A stretch of 64,000 nucleotides of DNA from the NCBI GenBank assembly GCA_024516035.1, contig CM044965.1:23802165-23866164 (forward strand), given 5' to 3'. Source of the stretch: Bactericera cockerelli. Taxonomy: Eukaryota; Arthropoda; Insecta; Hemiptera; Triozidae. Positions within the stretch are counted from its first letter, which is position 1, and every line of letters begins with the position of its first letter. Positions 55,942 through 64,000 of the stretch are shown piece by piece. The notes beneath the pieces are model-generated. The model was given only the letters and a program-made list of their open reading frames with translations, was not told the DNA's origin and ran no database searches. The translations under genes and the position numbers were made by a program.

Positions 55942-58900
55942 TTAAGTTACAGTGGTGCATTCATCAGTTGCTACATTAATTTGAATATGTCTTTTTTGAC
56001 TTTCATAGGACTCGAAGTATTGATCACATTTTATACATCTTAAGTAATTAGTGTGAGATGATACATGTGCTGACAAAGCACTGGCTAAGTTACAGACAAA
56101 ACCACATTCCCAACATTTATAAGTATTTGAGTTATGGATATACATATGATTTTGAAGTAGAGATACTTTATCAAAAACTTTTTCACAAAGAATACATTTA
56201 AATGGGAGAACACCATCAGTTAGAGTAGCAGAATTTGTCTGATCAACATTATTCACTTTTACTTTTAAAGGTGAAAGAAGTATCATGGGTGATTTGGATA
56301 AGTCTTTTTCTCTATGATTTTTACGAATATGTGCGGTTAAATACTTCACACATCGAAATACTTTTCCACAAGTACATGCAAATATGGTAACATCTGTTAG
56401 CTGGTGCTTTTCAAGAGCATGCTTCTTTAAGGATCGGAAACTTTCAAGAGACATCTTACAACTTGAACATTTATACCACTTTGATAACTTCAATTTAACA
56501 ACTTTCTTGTTTAAATTGTCTTCTTGTACTTTATGCTCATTTAAATGCTGCAAGTATACATTGTTGCATTTGGATGTAAAATTGCAGACTTGGCAGATAT
56601 GATTTTCTCCTTCATCATGAATCTTGACATGGGCATTTAATGATTCTCTCGAGTTAGTGGTAAAATCACAATGATGGCATGTAAAATTTTCTGGCTTGTG
56701 TATAATTGTACTAAGCTGGTAGACTTCATGAGTTTTCATATGACAATTGTAGGAGTCCTTTCTTGCGAATCTCCAATTGCATTTTTTACACACATAGATA
56801 TGCTTAGACTTATGATACTTTTGATGATGTGCCAAATCTGATTTAGTCTTGAACCTTAGCTTACATATTTTACATGCAGCAGGTCTCCTAGTGTTGTGAA
56901 AGCCCATATGTTTGGTATATCCAGTTCGTGACTCAAATGTACGTTTACAAGTGTTACATGATAATTCAAGTTGGATTTCTTTATCAGTTATATGTACTTC
57001 TGCTTTTCGTACACTTCTTGAGTATTCTCTGTTAGCAAATTCAGAGTGAACTCTTCTCAAGTGAGCATTGCATACACCTTGAGTTGGAAATCTTTTCTGA
57101 CATACAGAACACTGATATCTCCTATCTAAAGAATGTAATGACATGTGATTGTTAAGTACATTTTCGTTATTAGTCTGAAACGGACACTGGGTGCAAGAGA
57201 ATTCTTTTTCACGTATGACAGTATTAATTGATTGACTTGAATCATTGTGAACCAATTCTCCAACAGTATGTGACTGAACGGGCTCTTTCAGACTTATTGA
57301 GTGAACTCGGAGTTTATGTCTTAATAAAAGTGCAAAATCAGAATATCTGAGAGGACAAATATCACAGCTGTGAGGATAGAGCAAAGCATGCACAGAATTC
57401 ATGTGAGATTTCAAAGTTAATAAATTCTTAAATCTTTTATTGCAAATGGAACATGTGTATGGTAATCTTCCTGAATGTTTCACAGCAATATGTTTTGCCA
57501 TATTAACATAAGGAGGAAATCTACGATAGCAAAATGAACACTGTTTTCTAGCAGATATCTGTTCTACTTTAATTTCTGTTGCGACATTGTGGGACAGTTT
57601 GTGGCTATTTAATGATGCCAAACTACTAGCAACATGGTTGCACACGTCACATGGAAAACTATGTAACTTTTTCATATGGCCTTCAAGAGAAGATTGTGTT
57701 TTCAAAAAACAATTACAGATATTGCATTTATAATTGTCGTTAATGTACTTTGGTCTCAGTTCACGAGAATGTTTTTTCAAGTTAACATGAAAATTTTTGT
57801 TGGATTCAATATGTACTGAACTAGACCTTGTTCTAGGTTTAATCAGGGATCTACTTGTGGTTAGAGAATCATGATGCTTAAGACTTTCTTCGAAATTTAA
57901 GTGAGTATATTTTGTTGAATGTGCAATAAACTTTTTAGGTAATGTGGTTGTGAAAGAACACTGGTTACACTTGAAGATGTATCCCCTATGCATTCGGTAG
58001 TAATGAAAGTAAATCATGTTCTTTCCAGTAATTATTTTATCACAGAGTTCACATTGTTGTGGACACATATGCCTTTTGTTGTGATCATCTAAGTTTTCGT
58101 AAGATTGAAATGTAATCTGACACTTAGTACAAGTAAATTGGACATCACTATGGTATCTTTTGTAGTGAATCTTTATTTTGCTTTTACTTTTAGTTACAAA
58201 TGAACATTTTTCACAGGTGAATGAAATGACACTATCTTTGTGTGCTCTCTGAAGATGTGTTCGCATTCCTCTTGCATTCTTAGTTTGAAAGTTGCAAATT
58301 TCACATTTTAATCCTTTCTCATCAACAATGTCATTATTTGAACAGAGCTCATTATTGAAACATTTATTATTTTCTTCAATAATTGTCATATTAGGAATCA
58401 CATTGACATGTTTACTAGAGACTTTTTTATCAATTGGAACATAAGTTTTATTTTTTTCTTCCTCGTCGTTGTCCGAGGTGCAATCAGATTTACTACCTAA
58501 AGGTTCAAGGTTCTTTGAAATATCATTGAAGATATGTACTTTGCTACTTAAGTGAATGGTGTATTGGGTTTTAGATACAAAAACTTCATCACACAAAGAA
58601 CATTCAAAAACATTTTTGTGAACAGTAACATTGAAGTTCAATTGACTTTGAGCTTCAAATTTTTCAAATGACTCAAAATACTCTTCTTTAATAAGGGTTT
58701 CTACACCATCTACACAGTTCTCATTGTTAGGTAAGTATTCATTTTTAAACAATGTATCATATTCCTGCATTATCCCAACTATATCATGATAATTTGAATA
58801 AACAAGGGAAGACTTGTCATCAAATAGACTATTAGTGTAGCAATAAAAATCACTGTGGTAGTATTTGACATGTTCGTGAAGTAAAGTTTGAGATGTTGTG

Positions 58901-59030
58901 TTAAAATCATCACAATGATCACAATTATGATAAATTTCACCATTTACTGTGTAAGGAAGCTTGATATTTTCATTTGATCGTCTTTTAGTTTTTAAAAGAT
59001 CGCCAAACTTCCTAAATGCATCACTTAAAT
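55942..59030 (-). CDS. Terminal exon TE-f: intact C2H2 array (about 24 fingers, about 1030 residues)
   Basis: The acceptor tctttttcag precedes AT TTA AGT (Asp-Leu-Ser). A single open frame continues DLSDAFRKFGDLLKTKRRSN through CDHCDDFNTTSQTLLHEHVK and CSLCDEVFVSKTQYTIHLSS to about 22 further fingers, ending with CWECGFVCNLASALSAHVSS, CIKCDQYFESYESQKRHI and DECTTVT, then TAA (55942-55944). The frame is unbroken for 3.1 kb, unlike its neighbours. The leader finger (VFEC..CDEVFVSK) matches those of TE-d and TE-e, so all three share an ancestor. One finger near 56370 is CTCGKVFRCVKYLTAHIRKN with a shortened Cys spacing. The first ATG (58770) is well inside the open frame and is probably not the start. 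Confidence 0.88.
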
Positions 59031-60230
59031 CTGAAAAAGAAAGAACACACAGTTAACTTGACAAGTTGAGGTTGTGCTTCAATTTGGTTGCTTTCTACTT
59101 CAGTTAAGTACATACACTGGATGCCACAATTAGGGGAAAGCAAGTTCTTTTCCTTTTAACGCCGTACATTTACATGCGGCTACAAATTGTTGTAATTTCT
59201 GTTGAACATAAATTTTTCAAATAATTTTTGTTTTGTATTAATACTGATTAATAAATAACTTAAGAGAGGCTGTAGATTGAGTGAGAGGCAACGCAGCACA
59301 TTCTTTCGATTAATTGTTCAGGAGAGTGAGAGTTTAAAAGCATAGGTACCTACTAAAATCCTGACATCTAGGATGAGAGAAAATGGAATTAGGGGGTGGG
59401 GTTAAAGAGGGTTCAAAGGAGATGAAAAGATGTCCCATTTTCAGTTTTCGCTTATATCTCGAGAACGATATATTTGTAAAAGTAATGTATGTAGTGAAAT
59501 TAGAGAAAATTAAATTTGGGGGGATTTTCGATTGTATGCTACTTCGAAAAATTCAAACGGCGCCAGCGAAATTTCGTGAATAAGGTGATAGTAAACATAA
59601 TATATGCTGAGTAGAGTTTACCTTCAGTTAAAAGGAGGACGAATAAAATTAATCTACTTTAAAAATGAAAACAATTTTAAGAATTTCTGTTTCAATATGT
59701 ATATTTTCAAAATCAAACAAAAAAGGATATTTAGATAGTCCAAAAGGGACATGAATGTAAATTTTTTTTCAATGAAAAAGAAACAATTAGAAAAGTATAA
59801 AAATTAATGATAGTAGTGATAAAAAGGTGTACCTACCAATACGTAATATGTATTTTAACTTTCACACATCAAAGTACCAAAATTAATTGAAAATACTACT
59901 GAATATGGTCATCTTCTCTGAGATTGCAACAGTGAATGTTGCTATGAATACTGAACACAAACACAACATGGTGCTAAATTTCTTTTAACCACCAGTTGAG
60001 TCCTAATACTAGTGCAATAATAGTGGCAGTGTATCTAGATGTCAAATGGCTTTTTCAATCTCAAAATGGTCAAATCTCCCTGTCAAACAACTTAACCTGA
60101 GTGAGTTATTTGAATAAAATTTGACAGTTGAAAGGGAGACTTGATGATTTTGAAGGTGAGTGCTTTCTGAAATGAGTACAACTTCTGTACATCATGACTT
60201 CTACCTACAAATCACTAGAATGACACAGCA
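59031..60230 (-). other. Spacer between TE-f and TE-g
   Basis: 1.2 kb, mostly AT-rich. The open frame at 59383-59583 (plus) has no recognisable features. Confidence 0.6.
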
Positions 60231-60547
60231 CTATTTCAGATGAATATGTGCTGACCGCTCATGATACTTTAATGCCTGTGAGCTGGCGCCACTGAATGGG
60301 CAATGTGCACATGTGTACGGACGACTTCCTGTGTGTGTCCTGAGATGGTTCCTCATATTAGTACTGATATATGTTGCATAGGTGCATGCTACACAGACAA
60401 ACTTATCCCGAATGGGATCTGCGCGAGACATAGCAGGGCAAGTTCTGGTATGAAACATGAGAGTGGTCACATCATCTGATGCAAACTGGAAGCAATGCAT
60501 GCAGCTGAGACGAGCAGAAGTGGCAGTACCGGGGGAAAGAAAGAGAT
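60231..60547 (-). CDS. Terminal exon TE-g: short three-finger end
   Basis: The acceptor gatctctatttcag precedes AT CTC TTT (Asp-Leu-Phe). The 105 codons encode LFLSPGTATSARLSCMHCFQ, a CxxC...HxxxxC motif ending FHTRTCPAM, then CVACTYATYISTNMRNHLRT and CAHCPFSGASSQALKYHERS and HIHLK, then TAG (60231-60233). Length and layout, a short leader and a few fingers, are like the isoform-specific ends of insect BTB-zinc-finger genes such as lola. A decayed relative lies at 36158-36520. Confidence 0.8.
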
Positions 60548-61804
60548 CTGAAATAGAGATCATGGCGGAAAGATTGAGAAGTAAAAACGTGGAAGACATG
60601 CTATTGTTAAGTGGTTGTTGGATTGGTGACACAAGACAAGAAGTCAAATTGAGCCAAACATTTCATAAAGCACTTCCCAATTCAACTTTAGTATTCACAT
60701 ATTTTTTTGTCAATGTGTAAGCACTGAAAAATGTATAAAGAATTTGTGGATCCTCTTAGTTCATATTTCATTTACTTGAACAGTCCAAAATGTATGCTTA
60801 GTGGTGCTTGAAACCATAGAGTTACTTGAATATTAAAAAAGGTATTCCAGATATTCTGAGTAGAAATATTTGTAATACAATAATAACTACAATGAATTCT
60901 TAAATACTCATTTCAATAATACACAAGTCATCATCAATTGGTTTCAATACAACTTTGGATTACACCTACACTCACAGCTGTATTCATGAGCAGAAAACTC
61001 TATTTGAGCAATGTCTCAAACATGATTTCCTTTAATATTACTGGGCAATACTTTGCTTGAGACATTGCTCAGTCAAAATTCTCTGTTCATAAATATGGCT
61101 GTCAGTGTCTCACCACCTTGCTATTATTTTGTATGGTGGCATAAATTATAATTTTGCAACAGGTTAACATTAAAACTGAAAAACGATTTGAGAAAGAATA
61201 ATAAAATACAATTTTTGTGTACCAAGAATTTAGCACATTTTCATAGACATGTAGGTATGTATTTTCATGATATAAGTAAGTATTTTTACATGAGATAACT
61301 AAACAGCATAGATTTTTTTTAAAGAAGTAAGAAATGGAAATACTTACACAAAGATACTTTTTCTCCAGCATGACTAGTACAAGCCAATTTTGTATGTACA
61401 TAATATGTAGATCTTCTTCAGGCTAGTTAGCAGTTCAATAAAAATTAACAGAAAAATTGAGTGAATTTTTTTGAAAACTAATAGCTGGGTCGAGATACTT
61501 ATGCCAGCTACTAGCTTACAGTGGGAACAGACTTCCCACCTCACAGCACACCATGGAACTCTGTGATTGGTGGAAAGTTCTTGCTCATTCTGTGTTAGTC
61601 TCCATTATGAGTATTCCAACTTAGTTTGAATCATAAATTGTTTAATTTGGGGCTTGTAAAGTACAAAATGAAAAATACATTGACGGAGAGAATAATAAAC
61701 AAAACTGAGATCACAACTTGCCATTTAATAGAAAACACAAAATCAAAAGTCTAGAAATTAGTCCACACTAGTATTGCAAAAATGTCTTGAAATTTTAATA
61801 ATAA

Positions 61805-62012
61805 TATTACTCTTTAGTGGAATGTAACCACCAGGAGAGGTTAATGCTCAAAGCATTTTCTACCACCTAACCCTCAGAGTCTTATTATTATGTGTTCACA
61901 AACTCAAATTAATGAGGAAAAATTCATGTACTGGGTGAGATTCAAATTAACGGATCCCTACGCCATCTGGATTACCAGACTAGCGTGTTAACCACTTGAC
62001 TACCAGTGCACA
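61805..62012 (-). mobile_element. tRNA-derived SINE, family S3 (longest copy)
   Basis: On the minus strand the head GTAGTCAAGTGGTTAACACG is followed by a degraded B box (TTAATTTGAATCTC). The body AGACTCTGAGGGTTAGGTGG and tail GGTTACATTCCACTAAAGAG follow. It has a 30-bp internal extension compared with 16490-16662. Confidence 0.8.
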
Positions 62013-62101
62013 TTTGCCCAAGAACTGTAAATTTCATCGTATGAGAAGGCATCCAAAATCAACATCAACCTTGGAAAGATTTCAATGTTGAGAGAGACAT
62101 A

Positions 62102-62542
62102 CAGGGTGGTCCAGAAAGTTTGCACCAAAATGATAGGGGTAATAAAAGAGACCATTTCCAACAAAAATATTCCCGGACATTTTCCTTTATTTTTTGTCGT
62201 TTTCAAAATGGCGGCCAAAACGTGTGTTTTTCAAATATGTGCGTTCAGAACGTTGACAGCCTAAATGAGCATGATCATTAAAACTTTGAACGGGTTAATT
62301 TAACTTATTTTAATTAAAATTTTATTTTCAATTCAAAAATGCAATCCGTTTTTTTCTAGGTGGTACAGAAAAAAATAAAAAAATCAAAAGCCAACCAAAG
62401 TCGGAATATTTGAAAAACACACGTTTTGGCCGCCATTTTGAAAACGACAAAAAATAAAGGAAAATGTCCGGGAATATTTTTGTTGGAAATGGTCTCTTTT
62501 ATTACCCCTATCATTTTGGTGCAAACTTTCTGGACCACCCTG
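62102..62542. mobile_element. Mariner-like MITE
   Basis: The inverted repeats of about 130 bp begin CAGGGTGGTCCAGAAAGTTT and are flanked by TA on both sides, as expected for Tc1/mariner insertions. The arms contain cattttgaaaacgacaaaaa and its complement. No transposase is present. Confidence 0.9.
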
Positions 62543-63751
62543 TATACATACCCACCATGGTGTATCATGCAGTTGGAAATGTTTGAATAACCAACGAGTA
62601 TACTTGAACATTAAAAAGAGCATTCCAGATATTCTCTGTAGAAATGGAACTAAGTTGTAACTTCACAGAATTCTTGAATACAAAATTTTATTACAAGTAT
62701 ACATCAGTAGGTTATGTACTTTATTACTCTAGATATATATCTCCCTTGCCTTTATCCCATATTAGCTTATGTTGCTTTTGGGGTCGGCTTTGTTCAACTT
62801 CATGGTTGAGGTTGGTAGGGTGGAGCACGTTTTTTTATGGCTGGATGCCCTTCCTAATGCCAACAATTCTACTTCATTTAACGTCCTGGATTAGGACGGG
62901 GGTTTTACCCTCCATTCGCTGGGAATCGTACCAGCTACCCACATTAACCTCACCCAGCCTGGGTAGGGCCGGAAATACTCTAGATACAAGAAATATAAGT
63001 TATCATTCAAGAAACCATTTCAAGTCTGATGGAATAAAGTCAAATATCTATGATCTATGTTAAAAGTATCAAATTTTACAGGAGAGACAAAAACAATGAA
63101 TGTTACAACTGTAGTCATTGCTCAGTTTCAGAAGTAACATAAACCCTTTTTCCACTCACACTAGAGAAGATAGAGCATGTTTTTTTAGAATTGGATACCC
63201 AATAAATAGAACCCCAATATTAAATATAGGATCTAATATCATATTTTATTGTAACATAAAACCTTATTCCACTGAAATTTTCAAAAAAATGTTAAGTTTG
63301 TAGGCAAATTTTGGGGTCTTGAAAAAAGTTTTTTGAAAATAAAGTTTGTATTCAATTTTACTAAGATAAATACATTCTCTTCACCAAAAAAACTTTCCAT
63401 TGGCTTATCACACATCCAAGAACTACAAAAAAAACCATTTTTTTCCCTTCTGTTTCTAAAAATCTGTTGACATGGTGAGATATTTCATACAAGACTCATT
63501 GTGGTTAGGAAGGGGTAAGTAAAGTTAACAGGGTGGAATTTCACATAAGATCACGGACAAATGTTTGTTGAGTGGTGGCCTTCTGCAGTTTGTGAAAGTG
63601 TGATCATTTGATAAAGTGCTTTAAAGTGATTTCTTTAGGTCAGGTCAGTTCAGTTCAGACACAGAAGTCAAAGTAATGTTACCAATTTTCATGGTAAAAT
63701 TGCAAAGCCAAACTATTGAATAAATATATGTACTATTTAAATTTAAATGCC

Positions 63752-64000
63752 TTAACACTTTCCGTGCCAGAGCGAGTTTTCAAAATTTTCGCCAGAGGTA
63801 AAGCTATATTTCTCCGGTGTTACAAAAATGTAACACTGGCACAGCACAAAAAAACTATTATGGCAAGAAGGGAAAGTTGACCAATGGAAAAGTCAAATTT
63901 GCATCCAATGTTCTAAAAGTGTGCAACTCATGTGAGGGAAATCCCTTCTTTTGTAAGACCTGCTTCCTTCAGAAACATTGAACTGTTCTTTGGCATGGCA
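63752..64000 (+). mobile_element. piggyBac-like terminus with a transposase-end-like Cys motif
   Basis: TTAACACTTTCCGTGCCAGA at 63752 has the form of a piggyBac-type end (TTAA plus a GTGCC-containing terminal repeat). About 100 bp further on, a plus-strand frame reads KKGKLTNGKVKFASNVLKVC then NSCEGNPFFCKTCFLQKH, then TGA (63978-63980). The CxxC...CxxC...H layout recalls the Cys-rich C-terminus of piggyBac transposases. If so, the element is internally deleted. Its other end lies beyond the window. Confidence 0.5.

Larger units (their letters stand above)
60548..63751. other. Region right of the terminal-exon series
   Basis: No gene is supported. It contains an S3 SINE (61805-62012), a mariner-like MITE (62102-62542) and a SINE body shared with the 5S-type repeat (62765-62980, e.g. 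gggggttttaccctccattc). This region would be intron if the shared exons lie further right. Confidence 0.55.

Overview
This is an AT-rich, repeat-dense animal window, most likely insect and probably hemipteran. Interrupted GC-rich exons sit in AT-rich introns loaded with SINE, LINE, mariner-like and piggyBac-like debris, and the C2H2 arrays are of metazoan type. I cannot name the species.

The left half (1-29618, + strand) is the 3' part of the exportin-2 gene (CSE1L/CAS), the export receptor that returns importin-alpha to the cytoplasm. Eight exons with matching GT-AG junctions and phases encode about the last 550 residues and end in TGA at 29616-29618. Its odd feature is that nearly every exon edge has been tandemly amplified together with its splice site. 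The 3.25-kb minisatellite that opens the window is itself an amplified exon-end plus GTAAGT donor of this gene. Further arrays copy a 15-nt microexon-like cassette (13654-15415), an acceptor plus exon start (21598-23720), a donor (23940-24602), another donor (27046-27198), an acceptor (12963-13366) and a truncated whole exon (5093-6091). A 56-nt expansion inside the exon at 9514-9881 breaks the reading frame.

The right half (41526-60547, - strand) carries a series of large open exons. Each starts at a polypyrimidine-CAG acceptor, is entered in the same codon phase (two nucleotides, AT or AA, so that a donor ending in G would give Asp or Glu), and ends in its own stop. They encode an AT-hook protein end and several C2H2 zinc-finger ends of 2 to about 44 fingers. 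One more such exon (25095-26005) lies antisense inside an exportin-2 intron, and a decayed copy lies at 36158-36520. I read these as alternative 3'-terminal exons of one transcription-factor gene whose shared 5' exons lie to the right of the window, as in the insect lola and mod(mdg4) loci. The window does not contain the common exons, so this is inference.

The remainder is mobile DNA: a 2.7-kb fold-back element (6492-9163), a composite piggyBac-like element (10661-12852), two mariner-like elements with TA target duplications (17507-19955 and 62102-62542), a 5'-truncated CR1/Jockey-like LINE (13793-15272), another LINE remnant (27199-27636), tRNA-derived SINEs, 5S rRNA-like SINEs and several small MITEs. 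Many single-base frame breaks in the zinc-finger exons fall at or near homopolymers, so assembly indels must be kept in mind for all frame claims.
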